In this document: positions 35,001-46,700 of the stretch, piece by piece | Layout of the letters: every line of letters begins with the position of its first letter | Numbering within the stretch: position 1 is the stretch's first letter | NCBI GenBank assembly: GCA_018806985.1 | Contig: JADANN010000099.1 | Location: forward strand, 1,984,001-2,048,000 | Direction of reading: 5' to 3' | DNA: 64,000 nt | From: Angiostrongylus vasorum | Lineage: Eukaryota > Nematoda > Chromadorea > Rhabditida > Metastrongylidae | Notes under the pieces: model-generated | Told to the model about the DNA's origin: nothing | What the model saw: the letters and a program-made list of their open reading frames with translations, nothing else | Databases searched by the model: none | Program-made: the position numbers and the translations under genes

Positions 35001-38000
35001 TCACCTTCAACCAATCCTCCCATCCACATTTTCTAACTCTTCGACGGAGTCTACAAGATGATCCTTATTTTGTGCACTCTCTTATTGTCTACTTAGTTGG
35101 AAATGAAACTCAATTCGTCTACCGCAGACAAGGCTCAAGTCCACAGAAACCAATCCTTGACCAGTAGATGACTGTACTTCCAACTCAAACCGCCACGATG
35201 AGCAACAGTCATTCTATAGAATCGATGGACATAAAAAAAACACTGAAACAATAGATCCTACAAAACCTTACTAAAGGCTAACAGTAATGTCCTTAGATAT
35301 CATATAAGACTTTTTCCTTTTCTTTGTCAGAAAAAGAGTACAGATACAAAAAGAGTTCCAAAGATTCCAAAAACATGGAGAGATAGAGGATGCGTAGAAC
35401 ATAAAAGACACACAAATACACGGAAAAATACGTGGAAAAAACCGAACTGAAGTGTCGAAAGCCCAAGGCATGGGTGAAAATGTGTAGTTAATTACAGTCA
35501 ACTATGGGTTGCTTAGCCAAAAAGAGAGAGGAGAAAAACTACTGCATCATAACGAGCTACGGAAAGCAGACCGAAAAAACATAAATCACAACGTCCACTC
35601 TCAACCACAAATTCAAGGTGTGCTTCACGCGACTGTGCACTGTATTTCCTCTTTGTTAATTTAATTTTCCTCGGTGAACTTTTTTATCAAACTTTGCCTA
35701 CTACTCAATAGTAGATCGAAAGCAGAGCAATGTAGAAGTGAAGGACCAACAAAACTATTTTCTCCACTCAATAATCTAGAAAAAAAACCTTTTTCGGGGA
35801 AGACTGATCAGCAACTTGACTCATAACTAACTGTTATTTCATTTGAATCGCTTTAGTAAACGAGCGGCTATAAAAAATACTGAATAGGCACGGCCATAAC
35901 TGAAAAGCACATCTGAAAGCTGACAGCAGTGCAGCGGTACGATTAACTACAGTAATATGACTTACCACAGTAACATCTGATGAATATTAGAACACAAAGT
36001 CTCTTCTACACTTCTGTCATGTTCTCATGTCCTTAAGTCCTTTAGTTATCGGAAGATTCAACCACAACGATGCTGAGATATCTGCAAAACTCCAGAACGC
36101 AGGCCTCTGTAGTGGGGATCGAACGCGCTTTTGCCCCTTTCCTGGCTAACGCGTTCACCACCACACCATGCGCGCCCTTCGTTTCGCCTTTCTCTTAGCT
36201 AGTATTTTACCTACCAGTGCCATTAGCAAACACTTGTCAGCAGGATTGATGGGAGCCCAAATCGGGAATGAACCCAGCTAAGCTGAGGCTGTAGTAGAAA
36301 TCACAATTTTAACTTTTTATTTACTGTCTATTAGAATTTTTTTCTATCAGAAGACAACTCATTGTTATCAAGAAACCGGAATGTCCTTGAAGGTTGGAAA
36401 TCAGGCGTCATCCCAAGCGGCAGTGCCAGTAGAACACGGGGCCGGAACACCTCTTTTTCCCAACTTTTTTTTGCATCGAACTTCGTCTTGTAAATACAAA
36501 AACAATTGGATAAACTAATTTTGTTCAGCAGGACGCAGCTGCTGCGTTAACGTTAGCAATTTCAAAACCGTAAACTGCGTTCTCAATTTTTCTTTTTCGA
36601 AATTTCTATTCTAAACATATCAGAAACTAAAACGCTGCATAAAGATTGTGCGCGGTACAGTAAAGCCTCTTTTACAAATTTCTAACTCCTTAAACATTAT
36701 AGCAATTAAGAAACCATTGTTAGTTACCGAAAAATCATCTCCGGGAGTTATGTGTTGATTTCGATGCGTTACCCAACGGTGTTGTAAAGAGCAGCCATCG
36801 GCGTTTAAGTGCCTGTAGCCTATTCATACAAAGGACCCAACTTCCATCCACTGTTATGATGTCGCATAAAAACTGTTTTGCTTGCGAGCGAATGAAAAAA
36901 ATACTTAGATACTTGGATGCTTGGATGGCCCATCTTCACTGGTTGTGCGAGCCCCAGTATAATTTACACTTTTTCAGAGGTTTGCTGATTTACCCATTAA
37001 GGTTCCTTGGAGGCTGAGGTCAGCCTAGCCAAATTCTGCCCCAGGTGGTCACCACCACAGGCGGTCGCAGCCGTTGTGGATCAGAGCGAGATTTGCCACC
37101 ATGCGACTAGTTTGATACTAGGACGGTGGTCGACCCTAGTCTTGATTCATTCTCGGCTGGGCTTCCCTAATGGAAACGCCGGTCTCCTTCTCGGCTTGGG
37201 AGACCCTGTTGAAAGGATGAATGCACCTGCTGTACATCGCAGCCCGACACCCAGGAACACCTCCCAGCCACGAAGAGGCGGTAAACCATTGGGAGGGAAA
37301 GAAAAGATAGGTGCAGAATAACCTACTGGTATCACACAGAAGATTTGATATCCAATTCGACACTTTTGGTGGGGAATTTTAGGTCATAAGCTCTACTGGC
37401 TGCAAAAGAAACTCGCATTTTTTAATATCAATAAACAATCCCTACCCGTTTGTTTCTATGAATAAAAACACCTGCACCATATTCGTCTCTAAAAAACTAA
37501 GACAAAATCAAAAACGTTCCTAAGTCCCGTCAGCATTGTTTGCACATCACTACACTTTTTCGAATTTTTTGTTTTTCAACAAATTTTCAACATCTTCAAG
37601 GAAGCAGAAATGAAAACACGTGTAAGACTGGGTTTCTGTTCGAAGTAGACCATGAAGGATTAAAAATAAACCTCTCAGAGTTGATCAATCCCTGAGGTAT
37701 GCGCCATGCATTCGACTTGATTAAGCATCATTTGGAGGTGATTGAATGCATATCTGGCCTTGACAATGACTCGCGATGGCCTACCGATGTATCGAGCCAG
37801 TGCTGCTATCCCTTCAGACAAGTCTGGTACCAATTTGCCGACCCCAGCGGGATGGAGGTTTTGATTAGCTTGGGGCGCGGGGATCGACCCCATTTTTTAT
37901 TGCAGGACGCCTGTGGGCACTGCACTATACGCGTAGTAGACCATAACCCTAAGTATTTGTTGAGTACGTTACTCTGCTAATCAGCTCAACAAAAACTGAG

Positions 38001-38284
38001 TCCAAATGAAGTGTTTACCCTAGCCATAAGTTATGTCAACTGCAGAAAAAACACTAATGGCATGTAAACAGAACTCACTCCAAGTACGTGAGAATACTTT
38101 CATCGTTAGTAACTTTAATACGTGGACCCCTTTTTTTCGGTGTTACGCGGCAATTTGAATTGACAACATCGTTAGTTTCACTTCTAATTTCGCCTTGGTA
38201 GCCAAGCTCAGGTGACGAAGAACCAGGAGATTCGTTACACTCTCGTAGACCAGACTTTACTAATCGCTTCTTCCTTCGGACCAT
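26001..38284 (-). CDS. capg-1: Condensin I complex HEAT-repeat subunit CAP-G (condensin subunit 3)
   Basis: Exons on the minus strand, joined by phase: 38284-38079, 33244-33145, 33060-32674, 32594-32492, 32025-31711, 31513-31380, 31305-31139, 29889-29814, 29573-29512, 29399-29285, one starting 29211 (end uncertain), 28596-28447, 28419-28219, 28093-27975, 27380-27297, 27214-27001, 26912-26703, 26570-26319, 26220-26187, 26116-26001 (stop TGA). Homology to NCAPG runs in order: RQNVCTLVGFLLKEF, FLTEEQRMSLLRA and VRNVLLSEWLSFV, MLDFCDDSE, RLPEVKSCMEKFFAIFP, and a basic C-terminus (KRIAVGKTRRWLFENDH). CAP-G is the HEAT-repeat arm of condensin that binds DNA and compacts mitotic chromosomes. The first exon gives a lysine/arginine-rich N-terminal extension that vertebrate CAP-G lacks. 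The 4.8 kb first intron is full of repeats. Total is roughly 1070 residues. A small segment after 29211 is not resolved. CAP-G rather than CAP-G2 is clear from the segment order; the symbol follows the C. elegans orthologue. Confidence 0.93.
27470..27840. repeat. Family D fold-back pair
   Basis: A forward half (27475-27690: AATCACCCGTCTACGAG, ATGATGCTGAAATATTTGCA) faces a reverse half (27690-27835: CGCAGACACCTGCTATCC, GCAAATATCTCAGCATCG). It lies in a CAP-G intron. Confidence 0.7.
28690..28875 (+). repeat. Family D copy, deleted
   Basis: TTTTATTTGCTGGCTACTG, then TTACCCCTTCCGGGGGCTC and CATCAGCAATCACCCATT. The ATGCTGAG part is deleted. It lies in a CAP-G intron. Confidence 0.65.
30985..31100 (-). 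repeat. SINE family B fragment
   Basis: GGTACCAAGTTCCCGACTCG and the following GAGATGGGAGG...CCTGGCCCGGATGAAGCAG match the box B side of family B. It is truncated and lies in a CAP-G intron. Confidence 0.5.
32185..32395 (-). repeat. SINE family A copy, tail side truncated
   Basis: The minus strand has box A TTGGCGCAGTAG and box B GGAATCGATTCC. The 3' third and tail are missing. It is in the CAP-G intron between the exons at 32492 and 32025. Confidence 0.85.
33345..33625 (+). repeat. SINE family A copy
   Basis: Forward copy with box A TGGTGCAACGA and a box B-like GGTCGATTCC. It starts about 100 bases upstream (on the minus strand) of the CAP-G exon acceptor at 33245. Confidence 0.86.
33688..33960 (-). 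pseudogene. Mariner transposase C-terminal fragment, still open
   Basis: The minus strand reads CTDNDFFKHFDDFVYEKF, AETAFNDFIVEVQNFYETGL and NGLASRWQNV without a stop for 88 codons. It matches the mariner transposase end ([23 protein letters not shown] type). No inverted terminal repeats or TA flanks are evident here. It lies inside the first CAP-G intron. Confidence 0.8.
34250..34292 (+). ncRNA. Degenerate hammerhead-ribozyme-like motif
   Basis: GACT | CTGAAGA | AGGCCAAGACGCA | GAAAC | GTT | AACT, followed by an ACAACCTCGTGTTAG end like other family E units. The core strands are intact but stem II is mismatched. It sits in the first CAP-G intron. Confidence 0.5.
34330..36040. other. Intron sequence, nothing recognised
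   Basis: Part of the first CAP-G intron. No repeat family member or domain was recognised. Confidence 0.45.
36045..36345 (+). repeat. Family D copy
   Basis: ATGCTGAGATATCTGCAAAA, ACGCAGGCCTCTGTAGTGG, TGGCTAACGCGTTCACC, then the AAATCGGGAATGAACCCAGC end and TTTTATTTACTGTCTATT. Confidence 0.8.
36900..37300 (+). repeat. Family C dispersed repeat
   Basis: Forward copy from ACTTAGATACTTGGATGC to CACGAAGAGGCGGTAAACC, in the first CAP-G intron. Confidence 0.85.
37665..37937 (-). repeat. SINE family A copy
   Basis: Reverse copy with an intact body. The box region is decayed (CGTATAGTGCAGTGCC on the minus strand). It lies in the first CAP-G intron. Confidence 0.86.
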
Positions 38285-38288
38285 GAGG

Positions 38289-39066
38289 CTAAAAAATGTA
38301 ACCGATTCGCTTAAAAAATGACTTTAGCTACTAAAACTATGCGAATTACAAATACAACGAAATTAAAAAAGTGGTTCAAAATCCACATAAAAGAGTGCGC
38401 GACGCGACATCACGGACATTTGTGCAAAATCGCGTCCCGCCAACGGTTTGAATTTTCGTCCGCCACTCCATCCTCTGGAGATTGCGTGCTGCGGGTAACG
38501 TAGCTGTTTTCTTTAGATTGTGTTTTCTAAGCTGTACGTGGTAATCGCACTTGTATGTCGATTTGCTTTGGTTATGTGTTTCGATAGGGGGCGCGTGTGG
38601 CTCAGTGGTCGGAGGCGCCCTGCAACGTGCACGTGGGATCGGTCTCCGCTCCCGTGGCTCACGAAGCCTTTTTAATTCCTCCGGTGTGCAGTTTTTGTAC
38701 CGTACTTGTCTGGGAGGATGGCAGCACTGGCTAATACATCGGTAGGCCACCGCGAGTCATTGTGAAGCCAGATATGCATTCTATCCCCCTCCAACGATGC
38801 CTAATGAAGTCGAATGCACGGTGCATCCCTCAAGAATAGATCAACGATGAGAGCTTTATCCTCTATCCTTTATCCTTTATGTTTTTTCGGTTCGAGTACA
38901 CGCATTGTGCTGATTAGTGGGAATGTAGTAGTGGAAGAGTTACTAGTGAGAGATCTTAAGGCGATGATGGTTGGTTCGTCCGTGTGTTGTTTTATCGGAG
39001 TACTGCATTTTTCAATAGATGGTGACGTGAAGACTTCATAAGTTTCATAGTTATTGATTTTTTCAG
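38289..39066. promoter_or_regulatory. Shared divergent promoter region of CAP-G and BUB3
   Basis: The two genes face away from each other, and this is all the sequence between their likely trans-splice acceptors (minus-strand ACATTTTTTAG ending at 38289; plus-strand GATTTTTTCAG ending at 39066). Each acceptor sits 4-5 bases before its ATG, so the promoters must lie here or the outrons must run through it. A SINE occupies 38587-38880, leaving about 300 bp on the CAP-G side and 190 bp on the BUB3 side. No specific factor site is claimed. Confidence 0.55.
38587..38880 (+). repeat. SINE family A copy in the divergent promoter
   Basis: Box A TGGCTCAGTGG is close to perfect; box B (GGGATCGGTCTCC) is altered. 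It ends in a TCCTCTATCCTTTATCC tandem tail. Confidence 0.88.
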
Positions 39067-39071
39067 TGAAC

Positions 39072-40670
39072 ATGAGCGTCTACCAACCTCATATAATCGC
39101 CGCTCCAAATGAACATAAAATTCCTTTTCCCGTTCATGTTAGTCTTTCTAAAGTGCAGGTATGTATCTCCATAGGGATAGTGATGGGGATATCTTGTATA
39201 ATATATGTTAGATAATTGGATCTTTCTTAGTTTTGTCGTGAATATGGCTCGCGACTGTTGGCTGCATCAGGCTGGGATGGCACTGTGCACATATACACCC
39301 TTGGCAATAATGGCCATTCTGAGGAGAAGCGTTACTACTACCATGGGAAACCGGTACTCGCGTTTACATTTGCCGTAAGTTGTTTGCTTGCTTACATATT
39401 TCTCGCAATGGCCCGTTTCACGATGGACCGTACGGTGAACCCCTTTCGCCCCCACTCGGGGTTGCGGTTCTATTTGTCCAATGATTCGATGGTTGCCCAA
39501 CATTTTCGTTCCCTAGAGGATCTAGGCGCCCACACTAGGGCTTTTCCAAGCTGTTGCCAAATGGTTTCGCATTCCTTTTCCTAACCGAAGGGACGCGTTT
39601 AGCGCAGTGGTCGGTGGCACCCTGCGGTACACACATAGAGTCGACCTCCGTGCCCAAGACTCACCTGTCTCTTCGTCCCTCCGGGGTTAACAGATTGGTA
39701 GTATACTTATCTGAGAAGATAGCTGCACCGGCTCGATACATCGGTAGACTAAAGCGAGTTTTAAAGGCTATCTATCTTTTCAATCACCTCTACGATGCTT
39801 GATGAAGTCGAATGCATGGCGCATCTATCAGGGATTGATCAACGCCGATAGCTTTGTACTTTTTTGTGTGTTCGAGTGAGACTTACGATTTCTTGAGCAG
39901 TTTTGTATAAGGACGACGGTGATACCTGATATTGGCTCACTCCTGGCCAGGGGTGTCGATATGTCGAACGTCTTTCGAGCTTGGTAGACCATGCCAGGAG
40001 TACCGATCTTGCCCTGCGTCGCAAGTTAGACATCTGGAAGCAATCGCTGCACTATGTTACGTTGTGGTTGCAACGGATTGTTCACTACCTATGCGATGAA
40101 TTACAGGGTGGAAGTAGAATTGCCAGTGGCGGGCTCGACCAAGTTGTAAAGTTAGTGGACATTGAAACTGGACGAGGTATTGTTCGAATCTCCCACTTGG
40201 TTTTTAAAAATGAGTTTCGATAATGACTTATTCCAGAATTAAACATGGGAGCGCATAGCAACGGTATTCGCTGTATGGAATATAACCCCCAGAGTGCTAT
40301 TGTAGTCTCTGGTGGATGGGATTCCACGGTTAAGGTATGCCTTTTTGGAATCGTATCGTTTTGGTTGTGGATTTTGTTTTCGTTGCTGTTACTAGAGTCT
40401 TTTTTTTTCTTGGAAAAAGCGGTTCAAGAACTGAAATATCGTATTCAGCTTCCTAAGACACACCAGTTAGGCGCGCTAACCAATGTGTGTACCCTTTTTG
40501 GTAATGGGATTAAACCTTTTGTTACTAGAATTTTTTATTTTGTAACTATATGTGTGTGGTGAACTGAGATAGGTAAACTTTACGTCGACATATAAGTGAC
40601 TTTTAACTTCTATGTAAATGTGGTGTTTTATCCCGTTTTTGACGTCGGATGAACAGCGCTAAAACAACCC

Positions 40671-40725
<55 letters not shown>

Positions 40726-43700
40726 ATAAACCCAAGTTGCTAACAGATAATACTGGCGTTATGTGCTTTACGTGCGTTGGAGATGTTAGCCGAAGTAGAC
40801 GAAGTACATTGCACCGAATTTTCCATCTTAGTGGTTTATTTTTTTGTTACAAGGTGCTTTTCTTGCGCAATCTTTGTAGGTTACCCGACACAGATTTTTT
40901 TGCCAGTCATTGCCACTGAAAAGCTGTTTTCTGCACAGAATAATTTACGGGAAGAAAAACTTCTGTACGGAAAGCTAACATTGTTTTTATCTGTCGTTTG
41001 ATTTGATAGGTTTGGAATAGTGGCAGAGAATTGCAATGCATCGTGGTTTTTTGAGTTTTAAAACCTGAGCTTTTGTTTATTATTTAAGCTATGGGATGCT
41101 CGTAGCACTGCTGCTGGTGGACCACTCCAGACCGTTGGTACAGGAGACCGTGTGTATGCAATGGATGTTCTTGGAGATAAGATAGTTGTAGGCACAAGAG
41201 ATAGGTTTGTTACTTTGTTAGCATTGCTCCTAAAGGTGGATCCGAGCATGTTCTGATGATAATTATTTACTTGGATTCTCGGATGGCCCGTCGTCACTGG
41301 TTGTGCGGCCCCCAGCATAATTTCCTTTTTTCCGGAGTTTTGCTGGTTTAACCATTGAGGTTCCTCAGAGTCCGGAGGTCATCTTCGCCAAACTCTGCGC
41401 CAGGTCGTCACCACCACAGGCACATTGTGGATCAGAGGGAGATTTGCCACCATGCGACTTTAATGCCAGCACGGTGGTGGATCCTGGTATTGGTTTACTA
41501 CTAGCTGGACTGCCTGATGGAAGCGCAGGACTCCTTAGCTTGACTCTGCCGAGGGGATGAATCACCACTGTACATTGCAGCCCGACATCCAGGAACACCT
41601 ACCAGCCACGATGAGGTGGTAAACCGTTGCGAGAGACCTTTTGATGGTTGTTGTGTTTTTTAAAATAGCCAACGTCAATTTTCAAAGTCATATCATAGCA
41701 TGTATCCCATACTCTGCGTCTTTTCCCCACTCTTAATTGTTGTACTCCCTTGTGTTTTTGGGGGTTAGTTTAACCTATTCCTGCAGTGGCATTTTGCTAC
41801 AGCCATCCTTGTTTGATCATCTGAAGGACTTTTCAATGGTGCCCATCACACTGTGACGTATGTACTACATGTATTCACCCGTTTGGAACCTATTAAACTG
41901 AAAAAGGTTTCGATACTCCTGTTACGGAACTCTTGACATGTTGCGAAATTTAACTTGCACAGTTATAGGAAGATCCATCTGCTCGATATGAGGAACCTAA
42001 GTGTGCCGGAGCAAGTTCGTGATAGTCCGCTTAAGGTGTACATTTGGTGACGTTTTCGTTTTTCTGCACATAGAATCAATCTCTTGTGTGTTTTTTGGTA
42101 AAACTGAAAGAATAACCTCAGTGGTCTTTTCGGAGAAAATTTTGCTTCTGCTGTCAGTTGTCAGTTTGATTAAGTACGTGCCATTAAGCTACCATTTCAG
42201 TATCAAACCAGATGTGCAGCGTTCTTTCCAAGCGGTGATGCGTTTGTTGTGTCTTCAATCGAGGGTCGTGTTGCAATCGAGTATGTAGATCCTTCACCTG
42301 AAGAGCAAAAAAAGAAGTACGCCTTCAAATGTCACAGGTCTGGTGGATTCGTTCTCATTTTATAATACAATGATCTTTATTTGCTACATTATATGCCTGC
42401 AGAACGTAAAGCTTTGTTTGAGGACTGCTGGAGAAATCTCTTTGTTTTTTTGTTGCAACAACTTCATAATGTTATTGAGCAGATATACTAGGTTGTTCAG
42501 AAATAAATGAGCGTTTTAAAATATTGTTTTAATGTATTTTTTTACCAACAAAATATTTCTTGTGCCTTGCAATACTGTATATCATCAGAAAGAAGTTTTA
42601 TGCTTTTTTTTTAACCATATTTCATATTTTTTCAAAAGTTTTTTTTTACCAATTTTGAGCTTTGCAGTTTTAGATGTCAAAAACGAATTTTCGTCAGATT
42701 TTTTTTATGAGTTCAAACTCGGTCGTTGTGCAGCAGAAACGGCTCGAAACGTTAGCAAAGTTTGGGGAGAAGGTAATGTCGGTGAATCAACAGTTCGAGC
42801 ATGGTTCCGGAAATTCCGATCTAGTGATTTCGATCTCGAACATAAGGAATGCCGCCGATGTCCCAGTGAACTTGACGAAAGGCACTAGTAGAAGCAAACA
42901 CGCGAACAACTGTTCCAGAGCCTGCAGAACAGCTTGGCGTAAGTACAGAAGCAATTTCCACTCATGTGAATCGCACAGGAAAGACCAAAAAAACTCCACA
43001 ACTGGGTGCCGCACGACTTAAACGATAATAAAAAAACGCCGTCAACTTTTGTTCTACGCAACAAAAACGACCCTTTTCTTGATTGAATTGGGACATGCCA
43101 CGACAAGTGGATTGTGTACGATAACCGCCGACGTTCCGCTCAATGGTTGGTTTCCGACCAGGTTCCACAGCACTCCGCAAAGGCGAAATTGCACCAAAAA
43201 AGGTTATGATAACTTGGTGGTCTGCAGCCGAGCTGATTCGTCACAGATTTTTGAATCCGGGCGAAACGATTACGGCAGAAAAGTACTGCGAAAAAATCGA
43301 CTAAATGCACCGTAAGCTCCAACAACAGCGATCGGTGTTAGTCAACTGAAAAGGACCAATCCTTCACGACAACGCCCGGCCTCACGTTACGGAACCAACG
43401 CTACAGAAATTGAACGGCTGGGCTACGAAACGTTGCCTCATCCGCCATATTCGCAAGATTTCTCGCCTACCGACTGTCATTTCTTCAAGCACCTTGACAA
43501 CTTCCCTGCGCGAGAAATGCCAAGCGCAAAAAATGCCTTCCACGAATTCATCGCTTCCAGAACTCCAGAATTTTATGCAGCTGGATTAAATAAATTTGTT
43601 CCTCGTTGACAATAATGTATAAGTTTAAATGATTTTTATTTTGATTTATAAGGTTTTGTTTAAAGGAAGTTATGACATCCTAAATAATATTGTTAAACCC

Positions 43701-46700
43701 CCCATTTATTCCTGAATAACCTATAAAAAGTAGACCAAATAGTGGCCTTGATTGGTTTGACTGGGTAATGTTGGTTGCTGAGGAATTAGCGCTTAATTTG
43801 TGGTTTCATCCTCCTTATACATATTTAAGCAAAAAGTTTTTTTCCGAGTGCTTTGCTTCCATATATCATTGTAAAGCTCATTTTATGCACTTTCGCTCTG
43901 TATAATTGAGTTTTAATGTGGATTGTATTTTTTGACAAATTTGAAAGGTTAGAATTTAAGATATTTGGGACAGAAATTCCGGTAGATCTACGAATTCAAA
44001 CTTGAAGTATAGTGAAGCTAAACGGTTGAAAGTTTACTAAGGCATAGGGCCAAGGAATTGTTAACGTACGCACCTTGCTTTCAATAGTTTCATCCTGAGA
44101 AATTCGACCTTGAAGATGAGGGATGTGGACGCTGTTCTGCCATGACGACGTTGAATTTAACGCTTTGGGCACCAAAAGAAGGTAGTGCTGAGCGTTTTGT
44201 GAGTTCCTGATGGTATGATCCATCAAAGCATCCTGAATCCGAGTAGAACAATTACGGTGAAAATGATGTGCGGCAAGTTGACGAAAGGCACCAGAAGCTT
44301 CAACGCTTTCCATTGGCATTGATCAACTGAAAGAGACTAGTCACTTTGTGCGAGCACGCACGACTAAACGTCACACAAAGGACGATGCAGATGTTGTACG
44401 AACTGGCCTAAGAAAATTCTTTTATCTTCCATACTTATTATAACTCTCGCCTACCGAGTATGACTTTTCCAACCATCTTGACAAGCTTCTGTACGAGAAA
44501 TCCGTCAGAAACCCGGTCAATACCGAAACTACCTTAAACGGCTTAGTCGCTTCCGGATTTCCAGATTTTCATGCAACCGTTGTAGGTAGATTTTCTTTAT
44601 TAGGATTCTTTCACAACTGACATCAGGCGACTTTGAAAATACATGTTGAAGCCGGACATTAATTTTTGGAGAACCTTATAATTTCCGCATGAGCTGTGTC
44701 GTCGTTTACGCTGCTGAAATTTTGGAAGCAAAGCAGTGTGCACAGTTGGGGTCTTCGTATAGTGGGAAGGAACCCTTCAATTGCCAAGACTTTCATCTCA
44801 ACACAATCGAAGATATTTTTAAGTCAAGCAAAAGAGGTGTAATTGCATCTCATACTTTCAGGGGGTTTTCCTAATCGTGTAGACGTTAGTCAAAAGGTCT
44901 CATGTTGAGAAAAAAACCGATATGAGGACGTGTCGATCCTTCCTGAAATGCAGCTAAGAAAGATAGACCTGAATAACAAGGAGATCAGAATATACGCCGT
45001 AGATGGCCTCAATTGCCTTTCATTGCCAGTCCTGGAATATGGAATTTATCTTATTATTGCACTTAGCGATTTCTCGACGCACATTGAAAGTGCTTCTAGT
45101 TCCCCTTACTTCCAGCGAATAATGTTGTTCTTCTATCCTTAATAGTTTCTTTTGCCCCGTTCAGTATTCAAAGCCCATTAGTCCTTATTAGTTCTAGTTC
45201 GTGCAGTTAGCATATCAGCTAGAGCTGTTTCAGACAAGCTTCTCTACATAGCTTCCATGCTTTGGGTTTTCTTTACCTTCGTGATGCTGTTCATTTTCTA
45301 AGCGATGCTGACGATAATATTTTTCCAGGGGCTTGCTAAAGAGCTGCTTCTTTCTGCGAGAAGATTAGTATTGAACGAAAGCGATTGCTTGGTCACGTGT
45401 AGAACTCTATGATAAAAACGACATCGATTAGACGAAACTGTAGGTGATGAGGATTGTCGACGGTGACATTCCATTCATTTTTTCCGCAACAAATAAGTAC
45501 TTCGAGTCGTGAATTGTTTAAAGGAATCGGTTCTTATGCCTTCCATGTTGCCGGTGAGACGAATTATGCCAATGCTTCCTCAGTTGCAAATCCCTGACTG
45601 ACACACTTGTTGTTTGCCGTTTTATTGCTTGAGTGTTAGATGGCTTCTACTTGGCTTTCCTAACTTAAATCTATCCACTGGAGGCTTATATAGCATAGGT
45701 AAACTGCATATACAGCTGATTTTCATTGTCTTAGCATTATTTCTCATTCTAATACAAACATGGAAATTTTTGTTCAATGCGGCCCAAATCGCATTGAACT
45801 GTATTACCCAGTCACTTGATCTCAGGACTAAATGCGGCAGTGCAGGATACGTCATTCAAGGGGACTAAGATGGCATACCAGGGATTTGATGAAAAGCAGT
45901 GTTACCAATATTTGGGAAAGGAGCGTGTAGCACGGTGGCTAGAGGTGCAGCATAATGCCGAAGGGTTCAATCCCGCGCTCCACCATCCCTTTGGGGTCAG
46001 CAAATTGGTACCCGACCTGTCTGAGAGGATAGCAACTCTGATTGGATACATCGGTAAGCCACTGGAAGTCGTTGAATAGGCGTAATGTTCATTTACTCAC
46101 CTCTAATGATGATTGATGAAGTCTAATGCATGGCGCATCCCTCAGGGATTGACAAGCGCCGACAAGTTTGTCCCTTTATCAATATCTAGCTTCATTAAAT
46201 TGCAATTTGATCATTTGGTAAGTAAGCCAAATCACTTTGTAAGGATCAAAATTGGATTACTTTCACATTTCAAAATATAACATATATGCGTCAACTGCTT
46301 CCATGTGAAACACTCGCTGATTTCAGGAGTAAAGAAGATGGCGTTGAATGCATATATCCAGTAAACGCCCTTGCATTCCACCCTCTAAATGGTACATTTG
46401 CTACTGGTGGTGAGTTTTATTTGTTGTTACCGCTTTTTCTTTCTAGGGTATGCTGGATATACTTATGTTTACTTTTGAGCGTACTATTTGCTATTGTTAG
46501 TTTGCTCATTTTGTGATAAGAGCACTCACCCTGTATAAATCTTCTCAGAGATTTTATATCCAGGATCGGATTCTATGGTGAATTTATGGGACCCGTTCAA
46601 TAGGAAGCGTCTGGTCCAACTTCACAGGTGGGTCTTTTTGGTTCGGAAATCGTGCATTATTCATCTAGTCTACGTTCTAACGGATAATCACCGTTTTGAA

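Noticed and set aside
37007..37363. Open frames of 60-104 codons within family C repeats (also 47527-47754 and 13591-13803)
   Set aside because: The frames are not conserved between the eight copies; they reflect repeat composition.
40672..40723. TA repeat as an origin or regulatory element
   Set aside because: It is a plain microsatellite inside an intron with no further support.
42740..42785. CGAAACGTTAGC as another hammerhead motif
   Set aside because: It lies in the mariner transposase coding region, has no CTGANGA strand at the right distance and no stem II, so the match is chance.
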